Source of the DNA: Jiella pelagia
GTDB taxonomy: Bacteria; Pseudomonadota; Alphaproteobacteria; Rhizobiales; Rhizobiaceae
NCBI RefSeq assembly: GCF_026898155.1
Contig: NZ_CP114029.1
Location: 4,072,001 to 4,136,000 of the forward strand
Reading direction: 5' to 3'
DNA length: 64,000 nt
Part shown: positions 1 to 8,665 of the stretch, piece by piece
How the letters are laid out: each line of letters opens with the position of its first letter
Numbering within the stretch: position 1 is the first letter of the stretch
Made by a program: the position numbers and the translations under genes
Notes under the pieces: generated by a model
Told to the model about the DNA's origin: nothing
Database searches by the model: none
The model's input: only the letters and a program-made list of their open reading frames with translations

Positions 1-2
1 CG

Positions 3-2112
3 GGATGGACAGTCGAGCAGTTCCGGACCATCGGGTCGCTCGGGAAGGTTCTTTGCACCGTCCGGGAAGACCCGACAGGGGCCGCGGCCGATGTCAGTCC
101 GGCGCTGCTGTTCAAACCCGAGTTCAGCAAGACCCTGCGCAAGGGGCGCAGCCGTTCCCTCGCCTGTCCGAAGCTCGACAGTGGTGTTGAGATCCTCGGA
201 CGTCGGCTGTCCGCCGACACGCATGGGCATGTCCGGCTCGAAATCCTTTTCGACAGCGCGGACGCCGAATTTGACGGCGCGTTCGACATGCTGGAGACGC
301 TGCTGGACGAAACGGTCGAGGTGCCCCGAGAGGATTTCGAGCCGCTCGCGCTCGCCGGCAAGCTCTTTGCCCGTCTCTACCTCGAACAGAGTGCAAAGAC
401 CGCGCCGCCCTGGCCCGAAAGCCTGCCCGACAGATTGCTGCGCGAGGGCCTCGGTAGCCCTTTCGCCATCGTCGTGATGGACGCCGAGGCAATGGGCGAC
501 GAAGGCACGGCTCTTGCCGGCGGGTCTTCGCTCTTTCCGGAGGTGCACCACGGCTCGGTCAATCTCTACGGTACGGACGTTACGGGATGGATTCTTCGCC
601 ATTCGGCCGGCCCTCCACCGGGATGGATGGACCATGCGCGCGCGTTGTGCCGGATCCTGTGCGCGCTGCGCGAGGTGCGCCTGCTGGCCGCGCTGGACGC
701 CGCCGAGACGGCCGACCCATTTCACCTTGACCGGGAAGAAGTGACCCGCGCCCTTCGGCGTAACGAGAGGTTCGTCCGAAAGAAGATGTTCGGCGGCTGG
801 CCGGTGCGCGAGGTTCTGGCTCTCGAAGACCGGATAGCCCACGCGGCTGGCGTTCCGGTGATGCCGGCGGATCCCGCTTTGCGCAGGGATGCCGCGCGGT
901 CCGTGGAGCGCAGCCTCTCGGACGTCCGCAAGGCGAGCGAGGCGCTTCCCGAGATTCCCCGCCTGGAAGGAAGCAGGATGATCATAGCCCACGAAGACAT
1001 CGAGCGGCTTGTTCTTGTGCTGAGGGACGAGGCGATCAATTCCGGCGATCCGCGCGACTACTTCGCCGCGAAGGTGCGCGCGGCCGAGCCTCGAGAACCA
1101 GATTCGCGCCGAGGCGCTCGCCCTGCTCGACGGTCCCGCCGACGACATTGCGCGCAAGCTGGTGCGCTGGTCGGCTAACAAGGGAACGAACCCTGCGAAC
1201 CGCCGATACGCAACCCTCGGAAGCCTCCTGCAGACGGTCCTGCCCGGGCTGGGGCTGGAGAGCGCGATGGCGGTCTCGGCGATCGTCATTCGCTACAAGC
1301 TGTATCGCGATCCCGAGGCCCTCGAGGATCTTCGGGCGCGCTTCCAGATCCCCGACATGATCGCGCGCACCGCAGAGGACGCCACGACGGACCACGGACC
1401 GGATTTCCGGTGGCAGGCCTCGGTCTTAGGTGGCGAGTTGCAGGGCTTTCTGCCGGAACCGCCGCTCCTGGACGTAGGATTCCTGATCGAGGCGGTCGAA
1501 GCTTCCCGCTCGGTCTGCCTCGTTTCCGTCGCCGACCTCAAGCGGTCGGGCACCGGGTTCCTCGTTGGCGAACGGTTCGTCCTGACGAACCATCACGTCA
1601 TCTTTCCCGACGGCCCGCCGGCGGATCGCGTTGCGCGGGCGCGCGCCATCTCGCTGCAATTCGGGACATATTCCGCCGCGGGCCGGAGCGCGGTACAGCG
1701 CTTTCGTCTTGCCGAAGACTCGCCGATCCAGGCGTCGAGCCCGGAGGATGCCCTCGACTACATCCTACTGAAGGCCGAAGGCGAACTTTCATTCGCGGCC
1801 GGCGTGCGCCCTGCCGTGCTGGAGCCGGCTGTGCCGCCGGTCGGTGCCGCCTTCCACACCCTCCAGCATCCCGGCGGCGGCACGATGAAGCTCGCGGTCA
1901 GCGAAAACTCGGTGAAGTTCGTGGACCCGGCACGCGGGATTGCGCAATATGCTACGCGAACCGGACAGGGCTCGAGCGGGGCGCCCTGCTTCACGGAGGA
2001 TTGGAAGGTGGCCGCCCTGCATCACGCAGAGCGAGCGCGGTGGAACGGCGCGATCCGCGAGGGTATCCTAATGAAGAACATTCTTGCGGAAATCGGGGCG
2101 CATGTCGGCTGA
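3..2112 (+). CDS. EAD-like / trypsin-like serine protease, 5' end outside window, frameshifted
   Basis: The frame is open from the window edge, so the N-terminus is missing; at least 702 residues follow once one base is removed at 1086-1092 (GAGcCTC). The last ~250 residues form a chymotrypsin-fold protease: histidine in LTNHHVI (about residue 530), aspartate in EDALDYILL (about 584) and serine in GQGSSGAP (about 658). Ahead of it, residues ~326-440 (from 978) are helical with KLVRWSANKGTNP, resembling effector-associated domain 1 of bacterial conflict systems. The first ~320 residues I do not recognise. An ATG at 978 with GGAAGGAAG upstream could be an internal start, making this two genes read in one frame. 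No signal peptide is visible in what remains. Protease identity is firm; the EAD assignment is tentative. Confidence 0.75.
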
Positions 2113-2124
2113 CGTGCGCGCAGC

Positions 2125-2146
2125 CCCCCGGACATGCCGCCGGGGG
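2125..2146 (+). terminator. GC-rich hairpin after protease gene
   Basis: Inverted repeat CCCCCGG / CCGGGGG with an 8-nt loop begins 13 bases after the protease stop codon. No T-tract follows, so it may be a weak or Rho-assisted terminator. Confidence 0.35.
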
Positions 2147-2359
2147 TGCTATTGGCCTTTGGATCCCTTGTGCGGGCCTTGCCGAAATAAGCCGCTGCCC
2201 GGCTCGGCAGCTTGGTATCCTGGGCGTCGCCCATGGATTCCGCGAAGCGGCCAGGAGGTTCGTGCACGGCGGAAAAAACTTGATCGACGCTGCGGAACTG
2301 GCACAGACTGTCACCGACAGGCATGCCGCTTCGGTTATGCCGATTGCGGGAGAGATGGC

Positions 2360-2776
2360 GTGTCAAGGCGTATCGTTACGAGCCGGCTGCAATCCACGGG
2401 CGGGCAGGCGGGTGACATCGACGGCTATTTCGACAGGGTCGTAAAATACATACCCGCGGACGTCGTGGGCTTGTGGCTGTTCGCGACCGGGCTGATCGCG
2501 GCGCAGGCGGAAACCGACGCGAATGCAGGCGTAGTCCATTTGATCGCCTTTCTCGGCGGAGCCGTCCTGACGGCGCTATGGACGTGGAAGCGGACATCGC
2601 AGCCCGGCCTGCCGACCGCCACCCTGCAGATCGCAGTGTCGACGGCAGCCTTTGTCGTCTGGGTTTTCGCCATGGGGGGGCCGTTTTCCGGCCTCGACTG
2701 GTATCAGGCGTATTATGGCTCTCTGCTGCTTGCATTCTTCACCGTCGCGTCCGGGCTGATCGTGCCGCCCGAATGA
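2360..2776 (+). CDS. small four-helix membrane protein of the accessory cluster
   Basis: A 138-residue protein read from a GTG preceded by GGGAGAG at good spacing. After a short cytosolic N-terminus with GYFDRVVKYIPADVVG it has about four hydrophobic segments (roughly residues 35-55, 62-80, 90-110 and 115-133) separated by very short loops. No enzymatic motif is seen. It sits 250 bases after the protease gene and 34 bases before the HEPN-like gene, in the same direction, so co-transcription is plausible. Small membrane proteins of this kind accompany effector modules in bacterial conflict islands, but the assignment to such a role is inference. Upstream bases 2147-2359 hold nothing recognised. 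Confidence 0.6.
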   Translation: MSRRIVTSRLQSTGGQAGDIDGYFDRVVKYIPADVVGLWLFATGLIAAQAETDANAGVVHLIAFLGGAVLTALWTWKRTSQPGLPTATLQIAVSTAAFVVWVFAMGGPFSGLDWYQAYYGSLLLAFFTVASGLIVPPE

Positions 2777-2810
2777 ACGTGCCGCGCATGAGCACGGAAG
2801 GAGCAACGGA

Positions 2811-4763
2811 ATGAGACAGGTCGAGAACGATGTTTTCCTTCTGTGCCACCTGCCCGGCGTGACGATCGCCGAAGAGGCGGCGCCGTTTCTTCAGGAGGGC
2901 TGCTTTCTTCAGAAGATGACTTTCGCGGAATACGACAGTCTGACCGACGGCGCGCATGACCGGGAAAGGGAATACGATCCCGACGATCCGGTCTTCTTCC
3001 TCGCCGCCGTTAAGGCGGATCTTGAGGATAGGGCGGGGCGGGAGACCACCTTGCTGGAAATGAAGGCGAAGTCAATCGAGACGGAGATGCTGGGGCTTCT
3101 GCCACGTTTCGACATCTTCGCGCACGGACTCCAGCTCGCGGAAGCCGCGTGGAGTTGCCTGTCGCTGGCGCGGCCGCTGGACGGCTTCATCTCGCCGCGC
3201 CACTCGGTCATGTTTATGCATGCCAACGAGCCGGGCTGCTTCGCATGGAAGGACTCGCTGGTAACGACGGTGCAGCTTCAGGGCGACGCCGATCATGAAT
3301 ACCTCTTCGCGCCTTCGCTCAAGCCGCCGCCGCTCACCGTGGACGACCTCGACCTTGCAAATCGGCAGGCAGGCGTGGTGCGCGCGGTCTTCGGCTCCGA
3401 GGAGTTGAGCAGCGCGCTCAGGGGGCTCCTGCAGGCGCAGGAACCAGCGCTCGGTGCGACGGAACACGCGATACTGTGCGCGATCCAGCTCGAGGAATTG
3501 CTCCTGCGGGGGGCGAAGCGGTCGCTTGCCGTCACTTTCACCGAGCGTGCATGCGCGCTGGTCCCGACGCATATGCAGGCAGAGATCACCGAGGCCCGGG
3601 TCAGGTCGCTCTACGACTTGCGGTCGGACTACCTGCACGGTCGGACGACGCAGGATGCGGACCGCGAAACGCTCGCACTCGGCCCCGCATTGCTAGCGGC
3701 GGCGATCCGTTCGCTCGCGGGGCCGCTCTCGGACGGGGCAGATCTCGACGAGATGCTCGATGGCGGTCTGGAGTCCATCGCCGTGCAGGATGGATGGCAG
3801 CCGCTCGGCGCCTTCCGGCGAGACAATCGTCTGTCCGGTCATCGACGGTCCTACGTAGCGGGACTGGGCGGCGTCATGAGCGTCGCCGAAGGCATCAATC
3901 TGCTTTGGTCGCCGCTGCTCGGCCTGCAATGCGACGTCGAGGCGGCACAGATCGGCCGCGACGAGCCCGACGCGCTCATGCCGCTCACGATTTCGGAACT
4001 CTCAGAACTGGAGGATTCGGAGGTTCGGCGGGATCATTTCGCGCGTGTGGAGGCCGGCGTTCGCCTCGGGCAATTTCCCGACGAGGGCCGAAGCGTCCTT
4101 ATGACGATGATCGGGCCGGAGGAAACGCCTGCCGACGACGTGATCGCGGCCTACGCGCACAAAGGGGTCGCGGCATCCGTGATCGCGCTGCGTGCGTGCG
4201 GCTTCACGAAGTTCGTCGATCCCGCCCTGTTGGGTAATTTCGTCTACAACGGCCCGATCCGGCTGCGTCAGCCGACGGTAGTGCGGCAGACGATGCTGAT
4301 CAGGTATTTCGACGACTATGACCGGCCGGACGAGGATGCGCTGCAGGAGGCGAGCCGGCTGCACGACGCAATTCTAGACGCCTGTGAGCGCCATCCGCGG
4401 CTGGATGCCCTGCTGGAGTTGTTCCGGCAGGCGTTTCTGCATCCGGCACTTGACGATCAGGTGCGGGCGCGAGTCGCCTTCGCCTTCATCGAAAGCACCA
4501 TGGGGCGTTTTAGGGGCGGTGAGGTCGAGACCCTCGCGCGTGCCGTTTCGGACGACGGCACCGGCAAGTGGGTCGCGCGCCATGCCCGCAAGCTGAGAAA
4601 CCGGCTGTCGCATAAGGCGCAGCCCGAGATGAACGACGGGGAGTTCGCGCATCTGTTGACGTTCACACATCGCCTCGCTCGGCGCCTGATCGACCATGCG
4701 GCGCGCGACGGCGGCGATCGCCTTCTGGGAAACTTCGCCAAAAGTCTGCGGCGGAGCATGTGA
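2811..4763 (+). CDS. large HEPN-like protein with two Rx4H motifs
   Basis: A 650-residue soluble protein without signal peptide. Two R-x4-H motifs of the HEPN RNase type are visible: RSDYLH near residue 273 and RNRLSH near residue 601, each within a helical stretch. The first is followed by G (YLHGRTT), as in Apea-like HEPN proteins. The rest, including the N-terminal ~200 residues and the middle ~300, matches nothing I can name. It overlaps no neighbour; a start ATG lies 34 bases after the membrane-protein stop with GGAAGGAG upstream. In context (protease, membrane protein) it could be an RNA-cleaving effector or a substrate-binding partner. The function is not established; the HEPN call rests only on the motifs and helical context. 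Confidence 0.55.
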   Translation: MRQVENDVFLLCHLPGVTIAEEAAPFLQEGCFLQKMTFAEYDSLTDGAHDREREYDPDDPVFFLAAVKADLEDRAGRETTLLEMKAKSIETEMLGLLPRFDIFAHGLQLAEAAWSCLSLARPLDGFISPRHSVMFMHANEPGCFAWKDSLVTTVQLQGDADHEYLFAPSLKPPPLTVDDLDLANRQAGVVRAVFGSEELSSALRGLLQAQEPALGATEHAILCAIQLEELLLRGAKRSLAVTFTERACALVPTHMQAEITEARVRSLYDLRSDYLHGRTTQDADRETLALGPALLAAAIRSLAGPLSDGADLDEMLDGGLESIAVQDGWQPLGAFRRDNRLSGHRRSYVAGLGGVMSVAEGINLLWSPLLGLQCDVEAAQIGRDEPDALMPLTISELSELEDSEVRRDHFARVEAGVRLGQFPDEGRSVLMTMIGPEETPADDVIAAYAHKGVAASVIALRACGFTKFVDPALLGNFVYNGPIRLRQPTVVRQTMLIRYFDDYDRPDEDALQEASRLHDAILDACERHPRLDALLELFRQAFLHPALDDQVRARVAFAFIESTMGRFRGGEVETLARAVSDDGTGKWVARHARKLRNRLSHKAQPEMNDGEFAHLLTFTHRLARRLIDHAARDGGDRLLGNFAKSLRRSM

Positions 4764-5248
4764 TGGCGTACGGCCGGGGGCCATCGCCTGCAGCCCGACA
4801 GGCTGCCGCGAGCGATGGCGTCCCGAGAGGGCGGCGCCGCTGGGCGCTGCGGAGCGAGAGATCGCCACCTGTCCCGTACGGTCTGCGCCTCTGCCCCCGC
4901 GTGCGCCGCGCTGCAACTTACCGGCTGAACCGCAGATCCGCCGCCATCGCCTCGCCGGCGAGCCAGGTCCCGCAGGGTACCATGCCAAGAACCCCGTGAG
5001 CACCGCCGCAGTCACCGACGTCCGCGTCCGGAGCGACGAGACAACTCGGGGCGCAACCATCTACCCGGCGACGCCCTCCACGCCGTCCTCTGCGGCTGCG
5101 GGCACAACGTCCCCATCATCCTAGGCCATCTGAGAGCCTCTTGTAGCGGTAATGTTGTGGATACTTTTCTTCCTTTGGGGTATGCGATGAGCCAAGTTTG
5201 CGGTGTCGAAGCACAAGCTGAAGGCGGGGGCATCCATAGGAAAAATTT
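4764..5248. other. gene-poor stretch
   Basis: About 485 bases after the HEPN-like gene without a credible gene: the open frames lack ribosome binding sites and have low-complexity arginine/proline compositions typical of GC-rich non-coding DNA. One GAGCCTC lies at 5134-5140. Confidence 0.5.
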
Positions 5249-5330
5249 AGCACGATCGGCGTTGATCTCGTAGAGAACGTGTTCAAGGTGCATGGCGCCG
5301 CGGCTGACGGGTTCGCCTCGCGGCAAAACT
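5249..5330 (+). pseudogene. IS110-family transposase N-terminal remnant
   Basis: The frame at 5249 reads STIGVDLVENVFKVHGAAADG, which matches the start of IS110-family DEDD transposases (usual form IGIDLAKNVFQVHG..., with the first catalytic Asp). The similarity stops after about 25 residues and no further transposase sequence follows before the IS256 element, so this is a short dead fragment. The call rests on a short motif and could be chance. Confidence 0.45.
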
Positions 5331-5573
5331 CAGTCGGCTGTTGGGTTCTGCCTGTCGCGACTGGGCGTGCCACGGCGAGGTTCAGATGCTCTCGGTCGGT
5401 CGGCTGGATCTGAAGCGGACTATCCCGGCTAATCTTCCCGCAGGGAGGGGGACGCGGAGAGAAGAAAATCCCGATTCTCCTGGAGAATGGCTTCAGCAAG
5501 ACCGCGACGGCGCTCTGGTTGCCGATTGGTTGACGCCGTACCCGTCACCAGGGCACAAACGTGATGCCCGCGA

Positions 5574-5582
5574 GGCGTTGGG
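5574..5582. repeat. 9-bp target site duplication, left copy
   Basis: GGCGTTGGG directly precedes the left end of the IS256-family element and is repeated exactly at 6981-6989 directly after its right end. Confidence 0.8.
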
Positions 5583-6980
5583 GCCGTGTCCTTGGTGGTG
5601 GTGTAGGAGGCCGCGTGCGGAGCCTTCGGCGTAGCGCAGCGCGCGGCCGACGGTAGCGCTGGCGGTCATCGCCGATCTTCGAGAAGGTTCGGGTTGCAAC
5701 ACCTGGAACCTGAAACGGAGACGACGATGACCGACGAGAGAATGGCGCTGATCGAGCTGATTGAGAAGCAGGCCGACAGCGACTTCGTCCGCGACATGCT
5801 GGCCTTCGCTGCCGATCGCATCATGGAGATGGAAGTGGAAGCGCGCACGGGCGCCGCGAAGGGAGCGCGTTCGCCGTTGCGCGAGGTTCAGCGGAACGGC
5901 TATCGGGATCGCGACTGGGATACCCGCGCCGGAAGGATCGCGCTGGAGATCCCGAAGCTGCGCAAGGGGAGCTACTTCCCGAGCTTTCTCGAACCACGCA
6001 GGACAGCCGAGAAGGCTTTGGTGGCCGTGATCCAGGAAGCCTATGTCCAAGGCATCTCGACACGCTCGGTCGACGATCTGGTAAAGGCCATGGGCGCCGG
6101 TGGGATGTCGAAGAGCCAAGTCAGTCGCCTCTGCGCCGACATCGACGAACGGGTGAACGTCTTCCTCTCGCGGCCGCTGGAAGGCGCCTGGCCCTATCTC
6201 TGGCTCGACGCGACCTATGTGAAGGTGCGCGAGGGCGGCAGGATCGTCAGCCGTGCCGTGATAATCGCCGTGGCGGTCAACAACGACGGCAAGCGCGAGG
6301 TCTTGGGCGTCGCGACCGGCCCGTCCGAAGCCGAGACGTTTTGGACCGAGTTCCTGCGATCTCTGGCCGACCGCGGCCTGCGCGGCGTGAAGCTGGTCAT
6401 TGCTGACGACCACAAGGGCCTGCGCGCCGCCGCCCGCCGGGTGTTCAACGCCACCCACCAGCGTTGCCGCATTCACTGGATGAGGAACGCGCTTGCCCAT
6501 GCGCCGACGAAGCAGCGCATGGCGGTGGCGGCGATGCTGAAGACGATCTTCGCCCAGGAAACCAAGGCCGACGCCGAGAACCAGTGGGAAGTCGTTGCCG
6601 ACGCTCTCCGGGAGAAACAGCCCAAGCTCGGAGCCTTGATGGACGCCTCCCGCGACGACGTGCTGGCCTATATGTCCTTCCCACGCGAGCACTGGGCCCA
6701 GATCGCGTCGACGAACCCACTGGAACGGGTGAACCGCGAGGTGAAACGGCGGTCCGACGTCATCGGAATCTTTCCCAACGACGAGGCCATCGTCCGCCTC
6801 GTCGGCGCCCTGATGCTCGAGACGAACGACGAGTGGGCCGTGGCGCGACGCTACATGAGCCTTGAAACGCTGGCCCGCATCACCGACAATCCTACCATCA
6901 GACTGCCCGCCGTGGCAGCCTGATCAGCCTCGGACTTCTCCGAAGGTCGGCGCTCATACACCATCCCCGGGGACATGATC
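5583..6980 (+). mobile_element. complete IS256-family insertion sequence, 1,398 bp
   Basis: The element is delimited by imperfect inverted repeats: the left end starts GGCCGTGTCC and the right end, read inward on the other strand, starts GATCATGTCC. The match continues as TGGTGTA-x-GAG about 15 bases further in on both sides (left to about 5614, right from about 6945). A 9-bp duplication GGCGTTGGG (5574-5582, 6981-6989) flanks it, within the 8-9 bp size usual for this family. It carries one intact transposase gene. A perfect duplication and intact gene suggest fairly recent insertion. What was interrupted is not recognisable. Confidence 0.88.
5727..6923 (+). CDS. IS256-family transposase
   Basis: A 398-residue transposase catalysing DDE-type copy-out transposition of its own element. 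Catalytic residues are visible in order: Asp in WLDATYVK (about residue 155), Asp in VIADDHKG (about 220) and Glu in [11 protein letters not shown] (about 331). The central TNPLERVN and the HWMRNAL block are family hallmarks. The ATG at 5727 is chosen because GGAG lies 7-10 bases before it; an in-frame ATG 33 bases upstream has no such site. The length is usual for the family and no frameshift is seen, so it is probably functional. Confidence 0.93.
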   Translation: MTDERMALIELIEKQADSDFVRDMLAFAADRIMEMEVEARTGAAKGARSPLREVQRNGYRDRDWDTRAGRIALEIPKLRKGSYFPSFLEPRRTAEKALVAVIQEAYVQGISTRSVDDLVKAMGAGGMSKSQVSRLCADIDERVNVFLSRPLEGAWPYLWLDATYVKVREGGRIVSRAVIIAVAVNNDGKREVLGVATGPSEAETFWTEFLRSLADRGLRGVKLVIADDHKGLRAAARRVFNATHQRCRIHWMRNALAHAPTKQRMAVAAMLKTIFAQETKADAENQWEVVADALREKQPKLGALMDASRDDVLAYMSFPREHWAQIASTNPLERVNREVKRRSDVIGIFPNDEAIVRLVGALMLETNDEWAVARRYMSLETLARITDNPTIRLPAVAA

Positions 6981-6989
6981 GGCGTTGGG
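6981..6989. repeat. 9-bp target site duplication, right copy
   Basis: GGCGTTGGG directly follows the right end of the IS256-family element, identical to 5574-5582. Confidence 0.8.
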
Positions 6990-7867
6990 CGCAGACATTT
7001 CAGGCGGTGCAAGGCCTTGGTGAGACTCTGGCTGGGAATCCAGGTTCCCCAGCCAACATGTTTATATCTACAAATTCAATCATTTAGAGAATCGCCCACT
7101 GCTCCCGGTGTAGCAGTTTCGAGGGCTATCGCTCTGTGGATAAGTCGGTCGAGCTCGGCCCAGCCCGGCCGCCCGGCGCAGAAGACCGCGATCGACGAGA
7201 GCGGATGCCGCTTCAATTTGTTCAGCACCACGCCGGACCCCGTGCTGATTGAACAGCCGAGCGGGCCCATCGGGTCTTGTTCACCAGGATCCCGCACGTT
7301 GGCGAACTGGCGCTCCAGCGCGGCGGTGTGGGTCGACCAGGAGGACCGCTGATCGAATGCTGTTCTTGTGGTGAGCATGCGTCGGCGGGGGCACGTCGGC
7401 GACGGATCGAAGGGCACGGCCCGACCTCGTCTTTCGAACCGCGACTGTACCGGGCAGCTCATCATCGTCGCCGCCATGAGCTAACTCCGCTTGGGCTCCT
7501 CTTGGCCTGCGGTGATCCAACGCCGCGGGGCGGCGACATATTCTCGGCCATGTCATCGCGGGGGACGAGGTGCCGCAGAACAGCTTCGCCAATCTTGCCT
7601 TCGAGAATTCAGAGGCGACGAGCTACATCGGTCTGATCACCATGGCGGAGGCGGCGCCGCATGCCGATCGTCGCGATCCGGCGGTCCCGACGCCGTTTTG
7701 TTCGCACGCGTCCCGCAATGGCGGTTGCCCGGCGAAACGCGGGGGCGGAATCCTTATCGACAGGCGAAAAGCTTCTCCCGCTCTTCGAGAATGTCGGCTT
7801 TACCGAAAGCGCTTCCTCGTTCACCCTCGTATCGGCGATTTGAGGAGGTCGCCGGGAGGAATATCGC
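6990..7867. other. gene-poor region between the insertion sequence and the IclR gene
   Basis: No open frame here has a ribosome binding site plus a recognisable product. A frame on the minus strand between about 7076 and 7477 is the longest candidate, but its composition is not convincingly coding. Local AT-rich bases around 7055-7090 differ from the surroundings. The region probably holds decayed mobile or accessory DNA plus the promoter of the IclR operon just before 7868. Confidence 0.4.
7032..7052. repeat. short hairpin repeat, copy 1
   Basis: An imperfect hairpin with arms GGGAA / TTCCC around TCCAGG. Its right half ATCCAGGTTCCCCAG recurs exactly at 24376-24390, another gene-poor junction. 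Confidence 0.4.
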
Positions 7868-8665
7868 GTGAGTGCTGTCAAGCAGCCCACGCCCGCCGTT
7901 GCGGGCGCCAGGACATCTTTGGCCAAAGGTCTCGACCTGTTGACCGTCATTGCCGAGCGCGGCGCCGACGGCATGGTCCTGAGCGCTGCCGCGCGCCGCG
8001 CCGGCATGCATGTGGCGACCGCCCACCGGCTGCTCGCAACGCTCACGGAGGCCGGCTTCGTCAGCTTCGATCCCTATACCAAGCGCTATCACCTCGGCAT
8101 CATGCCCTATGAGATCGTCGGCAGGGCCGGCGAGAACGTCGCCTTCGTTGAGCTTCGCAGGCGCATGCGCTGCTCGCTCCGGGCTGTCCAGCAGGACGTC
8201 GGGGGCATTGTCTGCCTGTCCGTCCCGTCGCGCGGCGAATCCCTGTGCATCGACGTCATCGGCGGCGACACCGACATCCACATCAACACCCTCGAGGTCG
8301 GCTCGCGGCGCCCGCTCGGGGCCGGCGCGGCGAGCCTCGCTCTGCTTGCCGTCATGCCGGACGAGGAGCGCGAACAGACGATCGAGCGCGAGCGCGAACG
8401 CTATCGCAAATACGGCGATCTGACCGCCGAGATCGTCCGCGCCGCGATCGCCCGCTATCCCGCCGACGGCTACGTCGTGAACGACGCGATCATCATTCCC
8501 GATATCGCCGCCATCGGCATCCCCCTGTTCGACGGCGACCGGGCGATGGCCGCCCTGTCGGTGACGAACGTCCAGTCGCGCCTGTCGAAGCAGAAGACGG
8601 CGGTCGTCGCCACGATGCTCACCATTGCCGAACGCGCCGGCTTCACCACCGGCAGGAAGACCTGA
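7868..8665 (+). CDS. IclR-family transcriptional regulator
   Basis: A 265-residue regulator: winged helix-turn-helix at residues ~15-75 (LAKGLDLLTVIAERG ... GMHVATAHRLLATL), followed by the IclR effector-binding domain (~90-260) with the usual GxRxPLGAGAASLALLA segment. The GTG start is preceded by GGAGGA at 7 bases. Its stop overlaps the start of the acyl-CoA synthetase gene (TGATG), so it is the first gene of the catabolic operon and probably controls it in response to the substrate or its CoA ester. A GAGCCTC at 8332-8338 is in frame here, so not every such sequence is a defect. Confidence 0.92.
   Translation: MSAVKQPTPAVAGARTSLAKGLDLLTVIAERGADGMVLSAAARRAGMHVATAHRLLATLTEAGFVSFDPYTKRYHLGIMPYEIVGRAGENVAFVELRRRMRCSLRAVQQDVGGIVCLSVPSRGESLCIDVIGGDTDIHINTLEVGSRRPLGAGAASLALLAVMPDEEREQTIERERERYRKYGDLTAEIVRAAIARYPADGYVVNDAIIIPDIAAIGIPLFDGDRAMAALSVTNVQSRLSKQKTAVVATMLTIAERAGFTTGRKT

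Noticed and set aside
5493..6692. Minus-strand frame of about 400 residues in the IS256 element
   Set aside because: Antisense shadow of the transposase, whose DDE residues are intact on the plus strand.
8332..8338. GAGCCTC in the IclR gene as a further defect
   Set aside because: It is in frame (AASLALL) and removal would break an intact family-typical protein, so it is a natural occurrence. GAGNCTC sequences at 5134, 7022 and 50218 are non-coding and cannot be judged.
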